From Tetrahymena elliotti 4EA (taxonomy: Eukaryota; Ciliophora; Oligohymenophorea; Hymenostomatida; Tetrahymenidae): 64,000 nucleotides of DNA. The stretch covers positions 2,852,001 to 2,916,000 of the forward strand of contig JH720293.1 in NCBI GenBank assembly GCA_000231825.2. The letters are read 5' to 3'. Under the pieces are notes generated by a model. It worked only from the letters and a program-made list of their open reading frames with translations. It had not been told where the DNA came from and did no database searches. A program made the position numbers and the translations under genes. Every line of letters begins with the position of its first letter. The first letter of the stretch is position 1. Below, in pieces: positions 23,620-37,386 of this stretch.

Positions 23620-24673
23620 ATGTCTCAACTACCAAACTCTGAATAGACCTCTTCACCATAATCTGGTTCTAATATGGAGACCTAAAAAAAGCATAAAATA
23701 AAAATAAGAAGTATTTCTACAAACAAATAGTACAATAGAGAGTTACAGCCTTTAAAATTAGATAAAATTGATATAAAAAGGCGTGAAAATTCATTTGTAC
23801 TTGATTGCTAAAAGTTTAGTGCAAAAGAAACTCTAGCATATGATCCATTATTGGATAATAATTTGAGATTATTCTTCTATAACCCTAGAAACAAATAAAA
23901 CCTAATTAAAAATGGATTAGTAAATTCAAAACTAAATTCTAATTCATCAAATTAATGTATTATTTGATATCATTTTTTTATTGAAAAGATAAAAAGAGAT
24001 GGAAGTCCTGTAGACCCTAAAGTGTACAGACAATTTTTAAATTAAACCACAATTAATAGAACTAACTCGATTGAGACATTTTATGAGAAGGAAGTAGTAA
24101 AAAAACATAAGGATTAGAAGCTTCCTCCTATTTTAAAAATAGAAAATGTAATTTAAAATATTGTTTCTATAGAAATTTATCATAAAAATTACATTTGCTA
24201 AAAATTAAAAGATATCACCAAGGTAAAATAGCTTAGATAAAGAAAAAGAAGAAGAAATTAACACTATGCAGTAGACTTAGAGAAAAGTTTAAAAGCCGTC
24301 TTAAATTTCATTAGATAAAGAAGAAAATTAGTTTTCTCATAATTTTCTAACTCCTTAAACAAAATAAAGTGGAGGACGTAGAAGTCCTTTTGCTAAATCA
24401 TAAAGCAAAAGAAGAATCCAAAAGATAGCAGTAAATAAAGAAAGAGCAGATAAAAAAGAAAAAATAATTCAAACATATGGTTATTCTTTAGAAGCTCTAA
24501 AGGAAGACAAATCAAGCACAAGAGAATTTAAGAAGAGTTAATATAATAGTCAGCATAGCAGCAAAAATAGTTTAAGTCCTGATAAAGATAAAGGTGTAAA
24601 GAAGGAGGAATTCGATTAATTTATAAAAACCTTTAGATAAAAATACTCGAGTTAAAAGATAATAAATTAATGA
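23620..24673 (+). CDS. Basic unknown protein (306 aa)
   Basis: The gene has three exons, 23620-23919, 23989-24147 and 24212-24673. All junctions are in phase 0 and the introns (68 and 64 nt) both end in AAAAG. The product begins MSQLPNSEQTSSPQSGSNME. It is rich in Lys, Ser and Gln and contains LLDNNLRLFFYNPRNKQNLI, KRDGSPVDPKVYRQFLNQ, and SPRQNSLDKEKEEEINTMQQ. Further on come a TPQTKQSGGRRSPFAKS segment and a short helix ADKKEKIIQTYGYSLEALKE. No known domain was recognised. The many Ser-Pro/Thr-Pro sites next to Arg suggest proline-directed phosphorylation, but this is only inference. The neighbouring 16132-20346 gene shares a TPQTK(R/Q)S stretch. It ends about 150 bp from the converging TORTIFOLIA-like gene. 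Confidence 0.65.
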
Positions 24674-24821
24674 AGATCTCATAAAATCTTAATAGAGTTG
24701 ATTATAAATATTTTTTAACATAAAATGTAAAGATAGTTACAAATTAATATATTTTTAGATCAATTATATACAAAGATTGTAATAAATAAACAAAATAACT
24801 CAAATTTCTTAAGGAACTCTT

Positions 24822-27800
24822 TCATATTTTCTATTATACCATTTATAAAATCTATTGGATGCTTTCCTAATCTTCTTTTGTCATACCTTAATTTGGTTCA
24901 TATGGATTTTATTATTAATCTAGGATAATCTTTATTGTATCTGTTAATGAGTTTAGTAGTAATTAGGATATAGAAACATTGCTTTTGACGATTTAAGTTA
25001 TCCATGGTATACATTAATCTAAATATTATCTGTTATATAGCATTCCCTTAAGTTTAGTGAGCAAATACTCGCTGTGAGTATCATCTAATTTGCTTATACA
25101 ATCTTCCATTTCTAAATTATAATAAAATTTAATTGTAAATATTATTTATACTGAGTATTTGTTTGTTGTAAATTTTTATCTTCTTCTATAAAACTTTCAT
25201 AATAGAAATTACCTGATAATTTGAGTACCTAAATAAGGAAGTCATCATCTTATTGAGTAAGCGCAATACTTAAAGCTTCATTATATTTCTATTCCTATTA
25301 ATTAGATTAAAAATTAAAGTATAAGTAACTATTTATTAATAATTTAATCTACTTGGAGGAATTCAAATACTTAGTTGATATTTTCTGTTTAATAGTTTTG
25401 TTATTAATAGTGGTTTTCAACTACTTGCTCTGTATTTTCTTAATTTTAATATGGATTTAATGTTCGTTTGTTTTGATTCTTTGTTTACTCATTTAATTTT
25501 TACTCATATTTCTCTGTTTCGAATTGTTTTTAAAAATTAATTTATTAATTTTATAATTTTGTTTAAGAATCATGGAGAATATTAATTTAAGGATAAATTT
25601 ATTTATCATTTTATTTCTTTTCTTGATTGACTTACTATGCTTCATTTAAAAATTATGGATTTTCAATTAGTTCAAAAGTGTTTGCTTCTTTACTCATACC
25701 ATTTAATAAGCTTCTTTTTGTTGTACTTTGTTTTTTTTCACCTTATGAAGGTGGTTGCTTTTCATCATTTTTGTTATTTTAATCTGATTAAAACTAAATG
25801 ATATGATTGTTGCTTACATTTATGGCTTACTCAACTTTTTATATTGTTTTATTTAGCTGATTCAATGAAATTTCCTCCTCATTATCATTTATTTGCTTAG
25901 ATAATTCTTCATTAAGATATTCTTTCCAATAGTTTGATGAAGGAACGAAAGAATTTTTAGGAGAAAATGATTATTATATTTCATGTTTGTATGTTTATCT
26001 TTTAAATTGTTATGAGTCGTTTCTTATCATTCCTTTATTTTCTTAACTAAATGAGTCTGTTAATTAATTATTTTGAATTTTATTATACATTTATTCTTAA
26101 GCCTAAAATTAGTCAAAAGAGAATTTATTATTTTAACAAAATTTAGCTGTTTACTCCTAATTATGGCTATGCACAACATTTTAATCATTTAAATCTAATC
26201 CTTAAAGTGGTGATATGCTTCTTATTTATGAATTTTTTTCTTACACTTTATCTGTTCTTCTAAAATATTACTAGTGATTTAGTTATAATGGATCTTAATT
26301 TTATTAGTGTACTTTTTTTATAGTATTAGCCTCTCCGATTTAGTTTAATAAGAATATTTTCCTTTCATTTTATGGATTTTAAATTTATACAAGTGGAGGT
26401 TGTTAATTTTATGGTAATATATTGTAAGTTTTTGGAATCTAGGTTACTTAAAAAGTAGTTGGTATATGTACTTAACTAATTCCATTTTGTAAATATGTAT
26501 TACTGTATTAAGGTCTAATGATGTTTTACTAACCTAAATTAAGTTATTTAATTTATGACTGTCCTTGATCTAATTGTTGAGATAGTAGTTATTCTATGCG
26601 AATTTAAAGATCTTAAATTTAAATATTCAACTGATGTATGACTTATTGTAAATTAATTTCTTTTTATGTATGCTCTTATATCAGAGACTACTTTTCTGTT
26701 TACACTTAACTCAGTTGTTATATCAAATTTTACATTTGATTATTTACTTCAATAATTTGTTAGTTAGATTTCTTTTCAATTTATTCTTTTTCAATTTTAG
26801 TTTCATTCAGCTTTTATCTCAATTTTTAATTCTCTTCTTCAAGCTACCTTATTCTACCTCTTTATAAGGCAAGTTCATTAGGAGATTATTGAGAATTATT
26901 TAATTATAAATTTGATTCTGATATTTAAGCTAACTATTGATCAAAATTATTTAATCTTTTGTAAGAAGCACTTCTTTAATAGTTAGGAGACTACTAAAAT
27001 ATTGGTTTATATTATTTTTATGAAGATTTTTATAAATTAGATTAAAGAGATGGAGTGTTTTTCTAGTTTGGAGATATTGATTAAGGTTTTAATAAATTTC
27101 TCTAAGCTGGAGAGTAAGTAGTTGATCTTTGAAATTAATCTTCGAGTGTTTGCATTTCACTATTTAATTATGTAGTGTTTTCCATCTAAGTATAAACTTT
27201 AGAGTTATTTTATAATATTTGACTATTACTTTTTAATGAACCACCTTTAATATGTAATTTAAAATTTTTTAATTTAAATTGAATTGAATTTCGAATGAAT
27301 AGATAAATACAAATTTTATGTTTAAAATTACGATTTCTGTTTTAAGTGTTTGGACTAATAGTTGTTGGACTTATTGGAGCATTATCAAAAATCTTTTTTC
27401 TTTTTTTATTTTAGTTATTGTTCACCATATAATTTCGAGAAGGAGAAAAGTTAGTATTTTTTGGCAAAGATTTCTCTCTTTCTTCGTAATCCTCTAAACT
27501 TTATTTTGAGCTATTTATATTTAAATTATTTTTATTTTAAGGTGATATGGATTGCTATTTTTAAGAATCTTTTTCTCCACTGCTTAGCAATTCTTAATAT
27601 ACTTTTAAATCTGATTGTATTTTTTTAATGTTTTCATCTATTTGCTTTAAGTCCTTATCTAAATTAATTTTATTTTATTATTTTTAGCTACTTTATTCTT
27701 TAATAGGAGGCTGTAAAAATTCATTGTTATTTATCAAAGATAAAGACGAGCTTTTATGTATAAATGATTTTAATGTGTTTTGGTTATCTTCTACCTTTTA

Positions 27801-29623
27801 TTAACCCTGATTCACTCTAATTTCAATCATGTTCTTAGGAGCATTCTCAAAAAAATTTTTGTTTAGTTTTTTTTCAGTTGGTTCTTTTTTTTACTTATGT
27901 TAATGAGGAGGACTAGAGTTAAATTTATCAAATTTCATTTCTTTTTTGATTTAAAGTTGCTTTTTATAATCTTTAAAAAATATTAATCATTTTATTAATT
28001 CTTTAAAGATTTTTACCTGGTGAGAGCCTCTTTAATCCTGGAATTTTAGCTGATGATTTTTTTTCAGTTTTTTAAAATTCAGATTCATCTTTATTTTTAT
28101 TTTCTTTTTCTTTAATATCATTTTATTTTTAAAAGTTTGATAATTCTTTTTCTTAAATTTATTTTAATTATTCTAGTGCTGATTCTATTACTTCCTAATC
28201 AATTTGTACACTTTCCAGCTAAGGAAGGGAAGAGCTACTTAAAGCATCTTCTTTTTATTCTACTAGCTCATTTAATTAATTTCTATTTTACTCATTTAAA
28301 ATCTACAAGCTCTCATTTCTCCTTAGATTTGCCATATTTGAATTTTCTTTTAAAGAACGTCCCTCCTTTTAATTATAATAGAATATTTTTTAAAATGTAA
28401 ATAAAAATAGCTAATTATTACTATTTTTGATGATATTAATGTTTAGTCTTTAGGAGTTGATGAGAGATTCTCAGAAGAAGCATTTTATATATACTTTTAA
28501 TCTCTCATAGTAGGAAGATCTTATAAAGATACTAAAGCTACTTATGCAGCTTCTCTAACACTTTTTATTTTATCATATTTAAAAGCGCTAACTACTTCAA
28601 TACATTGATCCTTATAGGCTGAAATGTATGGAGGAGTTAGAACAGAAAGAGTATATAAGATATCTATGCAAATTTTTCTCTTCTACCAATTTGAATTTGA
28701 TGAGTTAAGGTTCATATTTATAGCATTTTAAGTGAGAATATTTTATTCCTTTTATAACTAATCAATTACGAAAGGCACACAATATTCACAACAATCTTCA
28801 AATTACTCTTCACATGCAACTATTAAACTTAGTAGGCAGTCTAGTAATTAATTTTCAGCTGCTATATTAGTTTTCTCAATAGGTTTCATGATTTACAAAC
28901 AAATATTTTCTCTGTCATCTATTATTATAGTTTAAGGAATACTTTATATTGATATAGAAAGGCACATCGAAGAGGCAACTGATTTTTTTTTATCAGCTAA
29001 TGAGCTAGTTGAACATTAAATCAAAGAGAAATATAACCCCATTAATTGATCCCAAAACTATCTGATCTCATACTCTTAAAAATCTTAACTACTTTCATCA
29101 ATTTAAAATGCTTTTTAAACTAAAATACCAACATTTTCAGCTAAAGCAAGGTAAGTATTTGCATCATCATCAGATATTTTCTTTTAAATGACTTTACATA
29201 TTTTATTCCAAGAAATAAAAACATATTTCTCATAAATTTCTCCAATAATTCCAATAACTTTTAGCACATCTTTCTTTTATTTAGAACTAAGATTATTGGT
29301 AGATTCTAAAAGAATATCACATAAAGCAGAAAGTCTTTCTTATTTTCCTACTTCTCCATAGTTAGTTAAAATTTATTTCATTTCAAGAAGAGCAGCATCT
29401 ACAGTAAAATTATCACTTTATATATTTTATAAAATAATTTGCAAATTATCACATAATCAAATTAATCTAAAATAAATAATAAAAAATGAAGAAAAAAAAA
29501 TGCAAAATAGATCAAAATTTTTAAACAAAAGGTTTACTAAATTCTGTTTATTGTCTACTTTATTGCAGCTTTAAACTGCTATAAATTGAATATATTAGTA
29601 TGTTATATGCACTTTTTATTCAT
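24822..29623 (-). CDS. TORTIFOLIA1/SPIRAL2-like microtubule-associated protein (TOG/HEAT N-terminus plus conserved C-terminal domain)
   Basis: It starts at ATG 29623. The first exon (QQFKAAIKQTINRI) joins across a 122-nt intron to YDNFTVDAALLEMKQILTNY. HEAT/TOG-type repeats then run for about 300 residues, including KKDVLKVIGIIGEIYEKYVF, KKSVASSMCLSISIQSIPQT, KRKICIDILYTLSVLTPPYI and FKYDKIKSVREAAQVALVSL. These match the pattern of plant TOR1/SPR2 (a RACVDAL-like helix followed by C-R/K-D-K-x-K-x-VR-x-A). The centre is low-complexity Gln/Asn with a coiled coil (RGRIRQLEEENQKLRQKL). At the far C-terminus, KYNEALSIALTQQDDDFLIQ and LTKLKGMLYNRQYLDQCIPW resemble the second conserved TOR1/SPR2 domain (AYxEALxxGDD...LxxLL...FxxxxxPWIxQL). 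At least five introns are inferred. The stop is TGA 24822. The likely role is binding and shaping microtubules. Confidence is high for TOG/HEAT and moderate for the TOR1 assignment. Confidence 0.75.
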
Positions 29624-30467
29624 TAAAAACAAATCACTTAATTATATCTAAAATAACTAAAATAGCTAAAAGTTTTTAATTATTTTTTTCAAAGAATATA
29701 AATATAAGCAGTAAATCAATAATGAACTTAACTGAAAACTTTGGAAAAAAAAAATTTACAAAAAAATTAAGATCGTTAAAAATATAATTGTGGATGTCAT
29801 TAAATTTGTAATACCTCTACATATCCATAACAACAAATGTTGAATATCTAGATTATTTTAGAATTTTTATTTTTAAAATACATGCATGAAATAAAAATAT
29901 TTTTAAAATTAATATTTATTTTTAAATATTTGTCTTGTCAACCAACCATTATCAAAAAATGAAGTTTTTAAAAAAAAGTATTAAAAAAATAAATTTACAT
30001 TTTTTATCCTCTTAATTTTTAACAAATATAAAGCACCCATTCAAATATTATTTATTTTACTTTATTTACTAATATCATCTAAAAGTTAATATCATAAATT
30101 ATTCTAAAATTATATTGCATCATAATTATTTTATTTTTTCATTTTAATCATAAAATATTTGAAAAATCAAAGTGTCTGGATAAAGTAATTTGTAGAATTA
30201 TTTTAAATTATTCTAGAAAATAATAAATTTAGAAACAAATCAATACAAATAATGATTAGCACAAAACTATTTTTTAGTAATCTTACATTTTGTTTTTAAA
30301 AATATTTATCTAAAATGTAACATTTGCTGAATAAAACTATTTAGAAAATGAAAAACCTGTTAAATAAAATACTGAAAATCTCATATGTTTAATTTAAATT
30401 TTAAAATGAAAACATAAAGTTATCATTAAATTTTTAGATATTTTATATTAAGCAAAAGTGTTGCTTA
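29624..30467. other. Intergenic region
   Basis: About 840 bp between two minus-strand genes. It is extremely AT-rich. No frame, RNA gene or repeat was recognised. Confidence 0.45.
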
Positions 30468-33400
30468 TCAATACATAAGTGTATCATCAAATTCATTTTA
30501 TTTTTTCTCTTATCCTAGGTTTAAACCTTTTAAGAGACCTTACATTTTATTTTTCTTTTCATTTACTTTTGGCAATTTTTTCAAAGAAGTTTAAATTTAA
30601 TTAGCCTTTTGCTGCTATTAAATTTGGTTGTTTCTTAAGAAGCCATCACTTTGCTATAAGACTTTCAATGAATTAATAAGGTTTCCAGTTTATTTTATAC
30701 CTTTCATTTTGAGTTTCTTTTTACTCTCTTATTGCTTTAATTCTGGCTAGAGTTCAGTCTTTGTATTATCTTTAAGAGATTGGTTTTAATTCATATTTTT
30801 TTATACATCTGTAAACTTTTAGTTTGTTATTTAGTATTCTAACTAGCTTTCAGCACGGGGAAGTCTGAATTTTATTGAGTAGTTATTTCCATTATTTTTT
30901 AAGCCAAAATTTCCTAAGCTAGATGATTACTACAATGATTCTCTTGATCTATCTCCTTGCACACTACCACTTCTAGATAGAGATCTCTTTTAATTTAGCA
31001 TAAACTAAGTTAATGGTATATCAGAGCTTGTATATTTCTTTTTGTTTCTTTCTTCTCCATCCTCATCATCATCTTCATCAGTTTTATTACCCTTATTTTC
31101 ATTACTATCATCACTTTCATAACTATCACCTTCATCATCGTCTTCACTCTAAAATATTTATTTTAGTTTTTATATTTATTTAATAAGTAATAAAAATTAA
31201 CCTCGTATTTTAAGTGCTTGGGACCAAGCTCTTCTTCAACAACATCTTCTTTACTTCCTAGATTTTCTAAAGGATGAATGATGGGGTTTTCTATTAGCTC
31301 ATTTATAAAGGTTTTATCATAATCTTGTAATTATACTCTTTTAACTTTTTGTTATTAATCAGCTTGGCTATTCTGCTTAGTCTAAAAAATCTTTTTTATC
31401 ATCTTAAATATTATAGGTATATTTCTAAACAACTCTATAATACAAACGACGCAAAAAAAGAGCATAAGTATAGCAGTAAGAACTTCAGCAGCCATAATGC
31501 TGTTAATTTTTGTATCCGTACTAAATGCAAGACTGTATATAAGTAGGCACCCATGAATAGCTGTCATTAAAGTATATATAATAGTAGAAACATATCTATA
31601 AAATCTTTCTTGGTAAGGATTTAAAAACATCATGTATCCAGTAGTTAAGGCATTCAGTAAAAATATTCCTAAAACCTAAAACTCCAGTTTAATTTGCAAG
31701 AATACAATTAAGATACAAATAAAAAATTTCTTCAAAATAAGTAGCAAGAAGAAATTTCTTTTCATTTTACTCTCTTAAAAGTTGACTTAATACCAAAGGA
31801 AAGACCATTTTGAATAATAGTTTTGCTTTCTATGTTTTTTCATAATATTGAGTACATAATAAATGTAGAAAACCTAAATTTTTTTTATCTTAATAAAAAA
31901 TAAAATAAGAAATTTGAAAATACCATAAGCAAGAAGTAAATAGTTCCAACTACACATACACAGAAAGAAATAAAATTGAAGAGAGTATTGTCATTCATAT
32001 TTTGATACTGAAGTAATGAATAGAGAATGAACTCAAGAGATGTGATTTAGAATATAATAAAAGGTAGACCAACAGTTATAGCTGCTGATATCTTATTTCC
32101 TAAAGTGAACTACTTTTACTTATTAGCAAGCTAGTCTTCTGCTGACTTTATTAAAAATTATATTAAATTAACCTAATATTAGAAATATATTAATTAACAT
32201 TACATTGTAGTGAACTTTTCTGTAAACATATCTACAGAATCTAAATATTAAAGCCACTAACCAAAAGAATACAATCAAAATTAATATTGTAAATGAATTA
32301 TATAAGAATGAGGATGTTTTATCATTAAAATAGAATTTATCATTTGCTTTTTAATCATCTAGATAGGCATTGTTACTCTAATTTTATTAGTTGATATTAA
32401 CTATGTTATCAATTAAGGTACGCAAGCTAGATTTACTTGATTGGCTACCACCTAAATCAACTTTGCTCAATGGATTTACAATTAAATTGTTAATATTATA
32501 CCCATAAAATTTGTTACTAAAATCATCATAGGTATATGGGAATGTGGAATTCAAATATTAGAGATATGATAACTATTAGCACACTTCAATAAATGAAAAA
32601 AGCATAGTAGGATTACCAAATATTCCCACTATTCCTGAGCCAATTGTAGATATAAAAAAGCTAAGAGTTTAACTTCCAAATGCAAAATTAACAACTTGAT
32701 CCTTTTCTAAAATTAATAAAAAAAATTTAAATAAGAAATTGTGTTTAAAAAAAACACTTACAATAACATGTTTCTTCCAATTTATCAATATAATTTGATT
32801 AGCAAAAACAGTATCCTTGTTCTGGAAGTGATCCTGATTGACCTCTTGTAGCTTCACATGTGACACACTGATTTTAATTAGGTCCGCTGCAAGAAGAGCA
32901 GCTGTAATGGCAATCTTAAAAAGAAATTTTAAGTTTAAAAATCTGAAATAAAACTACTTATTTTACCTATGCACTGAATTTATTACTTTTTAGAATCATA
33001 TAAAGTGTAAGTTTTATTTGGGCAAGCTTCACATATTTACTTTTCTATATTAGGTTAGAGTAAATCTGGGCATTTTGAAATGCAAGCTCCCTCATACTTG
33101 ATTTATAAAATAAAATTATATTTTTGTAACAATTTTTTCAATATTTGTGATGAGGTTTTCAATTATTTTTTTATTGTTAAAAAATAAAATTTTGTTTTAA
33201 TGATAAAATTTACTAAAAAATAATTTTTAGAGCACTTCAAACATAGATGCTTTTCATTTTATTCACATTTAGTGCATTAATCAGAGCATGGATCACATGT
33301 TTTTGTCAAATCATTCATCCAAAATCCATCTGGACAAATATAAACACACATATCTTAAAACCTAATATATCCTGAAGAACATGATAAGCAAAACTTAAAA

Positions 33401-36400
33401 GTAGAACCTACACATCCATTACATTCAGGTGAACACATTTAGCAAGTTTTTGTACTGATTAAATAAATTAAAAATTTTTTAATTCAAAAAAATAATTAAC
33501 AATTAATTACACGACATTCTAAAATTAATCAGAATCACAACTTGGTACACACTTGTTTAGAGAATTTTTGGATTATCCATATAAACCATTTGGACATTCT
33601 ATCAAACATTAGTTATTATATAAATATCTTCCATCTCTGCAAGATCTGCAATCAGAAATAAATGGTCCAACACATGTTTAACCTATTTATAATATTATCA
33701 AATTAATTTATTATTCAATTAAGATTGTAAATATTATTACATGAAGAATCACATGGACTACATACTGGCTCTAGCACTGTCTATGAAATTGGATTTGGCC
33801 AAGTACCATCTACACAAACAGATAAGCATGTATTTCCATATAAGAAAAAATTTGGTTTGCAACTGTTACAGTTATTATTACCAGAATTAAAGCAAACAGC
33901 ACAGCTGTTATCGCAATTAGTACATATTCTTTTAGGATAAGCTTATCCATATAACCCTAAAGGACATGTTTAAACACAGTTACCATTATATCCAAAAGTA
34001 TTTGTTGGGCAATCAGTAGTGCAAGTATTACTTGATGTTAAATACCTATTAATTATTTTTGAAGGAATGTATTAAATTTTTAGAATTATCCTTGATTTTT
34101 TATAAATTTAACTACAATTATTTAGTTTTATGTTTAAATTATAATTGATAATAATTATTACTGATTTAGTGGACAAGAAGTACAGTTATCTAAATTAGGT
34201 CCAAAGCAATTTTAGCATTTAGTATTACATTACTAACAAGTCCTGACACTGACTGGTGATTCTATTCCATACATACCATTTGGGCAAATTCCACAAGAAC
34301 CATTAAGAAGATATAAAGGACTGTAACATTTAGTACAACCAGATAATGTTGCATCTGAGCACTGCAAGCACTAATTAATAATTTAAACAAAAATAAAAAA
34401 GAAAATCAAATTTTTATTTTTTTTGCTTACAGTTGAGTCACATCTCTAACAAAATGGAGCAGAGGGTGCAGAATTATTCTAAAAATAATAAGGTGGACAA
34501 TTAGCAAGACATAAAAATTCCTAGGGAATTGAATCCTAATAAATTGGTCCATCAAAACGATTCAGTGAAAATGATAAATAACAGTCATCAGTGCATTACC
34601 CGAAGCTATCAGAAGCACTAAAATTATAAAAAGATTCAAATTTTTATTTGAATTATTGATTAAATATCAAACTTACTTTTTATAAAAGTATTTTTTTGTT
34701 GGTTAACATTTAATACATTAATTATTTGCAATTCCAGAACAGGTTAAACAATTAGCAAAGCACTTATAGCATTTCATATCTACATTAGAAGTGTATCTAT
34801 CTGGAGGGCATGTAACTACACAAGTATTATCATTCAAATATAAGGGGTTATTGCATGAGGTACAATTAGAATCAGATGTCATACATGTTTTGCATTTTGT
34901 CAAATCACAAGTCTTGCAAATATTTGAGCTTAAATATTAATGAAAAGTTATTTTTAGAATTTTTTTATAGAAAAACTTACTCGCCATAAAAACCATCAGG
35001 ACATATTGTTACACAAGTATTTTGATTTGTTAAATTACTAGACCCTACACAGGTAGTACATTAATTTATTAACGGCCCATTACATTCACCACAAGTAGAA
35101 TGACATATTTTGCAAACAAAGTCAGTATCAGGATAATAGTGGCTATCACATGTGATTACACATTTTCCTGTAGGTCCAGAAATTGGTATATATTATAAAA
35201 ATTAACTTGGAGGGCAAGATAAGCACTTTTAATCTCCAGCTGCTGAACATGTTTAACAAGAATTGTCACATAATGAGCAAACTGGATTTGAAGTATCAGT
35301 TGCATCTTTATATGTTCCTGGTTTACATGTTTAAACACAACTCTAACTGTCTTATAAATATCTAGTAAAATTAAACAAGATTAAATTAATTTTAAATTTA
35401 ATATTAAATCTAAATTAATGATATTTTTATTTAATAATTAATGTTACCTGTTATCAGTCAGTTTGCATTATGTACAATTAGTAGCTAAAGATTGATTACA
35501 ATTATAACAAGTAGTATCACAAGCCTTACATGTATATGATATATTATCAGGAAATGTTGAAGTTAGACATTAAGCACTTTGCACACATACATTTCCTTGT
35601 AAATAGAATTGACTATTACTAACAGCTGAGCCACAAGATATGCAATTATTTGGACTAGTCACGCAACTTAAAAGTAAAATTTAAAGTTAAATAAAAAAAT
35701 CTAGCAAAATCAATAAAATTTTACTTTCCACAAAAACTAGAACAAGAATTACATTATTGATTAGCAGTATTTGCATAAAATTAATCAGGGCATTTTTCAA
35801 CACATGTATTACTTGAACTAAGATAAAAATATGGGCTTTTACAATCTGTGCAATTGGTATTTAAATTCCCACTACATTTATAGCATGTAGGATCACAATT
35901 GAGACACTTTTATGAAACAGAATCTGGATATTTCCCAATTGGACAAGTGGTTACACACTATTGGTTGGTGGAAAAAAATGAGAAAATATTATTTTTGTAG
36001 AAATTATTTAATTTACTTAATTAACATCTAAATACACAGTACTACCACCTGGTTGTACACAGCTAAGGCATTACTAATTACCTGTTTGAAAAATAAAAAA
36101 AAATGAAATTATAAATGATGAATAGGATAGTCTATATTTTTTGAATATATTTTGTAATTTTAAAAAATTAAATTACCAGGCCCAGTACATGTAGCACACC
36201 CAGGAAAGCAGTCTCCGCATATCTTATTAGTTTCATCTTAATAGGTTCCAGGTTAACATTAAATAAAACATTAATTATTGTAAAAGTATTTATCTGGGGT
36301 GCAAGATGAGCAACCTTACGTTCCTGATTAAAAGCATGTAAGACAATTAGCATGGCAAGGAGCACAAGAAGCACATGGTGTTGAGTTACATGGGTTATTT

Positions 36401-37386
36401 ATAATCATATAAGAGGAAGAGCTACATAAACATCTATTAGAAGTAAGCTGAAAAGAGGCTGAATAGCAAGTCACACACTTTATTGAATTTATTGATATAT
36501 ATAAATTAATAATACTTTTTCTATATATATTTTACTTGATTAATTAAACTCCCTGAGCATGATGCACAAGATGGGTGACAAACATTTATTCTTAAGATAA
36601 AATTTCTGAATGCAAATACTAATATTGATAAAATAATTTTTTACAATAATCTACCGATTTTTTAATTTTTACATTAGTTAGCTACAACAGAAGCATCAGC
36701 TGCATATCCTGAACCAGTTATTAATATTTCTACACTACTATCTTAATGACTAATATTTTAAGCACCTGCAACATTAAAAGATTACTCTCCTCCACTCACA
36801 GATTATAAACTATAATTTTGAACATTAGTGCCTGTCGTAACAAATAAATTAATAGTAAACGCTTAATTAATATTTAAAAAAATCTTATAGGTAAAAATTA
36901 AGTATTATTTTCAATAATAGTATTTACGAGTTCCTGAAGCTGTATATTAAAAACTAACAGATATAGATGTATGAGGAATCATGTTATTTACTCTTAACAT
37001 TGCAGAATTTGAAACTTTAAGGTACCCTAAGTAGAGTTATGCTCCATTCTATTTTATATTTTGAATATAATTTATAACAAATCTAATTTTTATTTTAAAT
37101 ACATTTGGAAAGCCTGAAGTTTAACTTCCATAATCACCAGTCTATTCCCAATCAGCTCTATTTGCATTATATGAAGTGGTATCTGCAATAGCGATATTCC
37201 AAAAATACTATTTTATTGTTTGCCATACTATTTTTATTAAAAAATATTTATTTTATGTCTTCTAAAGAAAATGGATTTCTGATCATTTATATTTTTAATT
37301 TTACCTTATGCTCTGGATGAGTAAAATAATTGTGTCAATACAATTAGCTAATAAAATAAATAGCCAGAAAAAAAATTTATTTTCAT
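30468..37386 (-). CDS. Giant cysteine-rich (furin/GFR-like repeat) multi-pass membrane protein
   Basis: ATG 37386 gives a signal peptide (MKINFFSGYLFYQLIVLTQL), and the gene ends at TGA 30468. Many short introns interrupt it (for example 37310 downward, 37090-37030 and 31200-31150). After an N-terminal ectodomain (WQTIKQYFWNIAIADTTSYN; LYLGYLKVSNSAMLRVNN), roughly 36600-32900 encodes dozens of CxxC-type Cys repeats such as CHANCLTCF and CFPGCATCTGPG. This is the furin/growth-factor-receptor cysteine-rich type expanded in ciliates. The C-terminal third has about eight hydrophobic spans, e.g. SFTILILIVFFWLVALIFRF, FNFISFCVCVVGTIYFLLMV and YVSTIIYTLMTAIHGCLLIY. A cytoplasmic acidic, Ser- and Gln-rich tail (SEDDDEGDSYESDDSNENKG) then follows. 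It is probably a cell-surface receptor or channel-like protein; no catalytic motif was seen. Internal exon limits were not resolved, so the coordinates give the span only. Confidence 0.78.
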
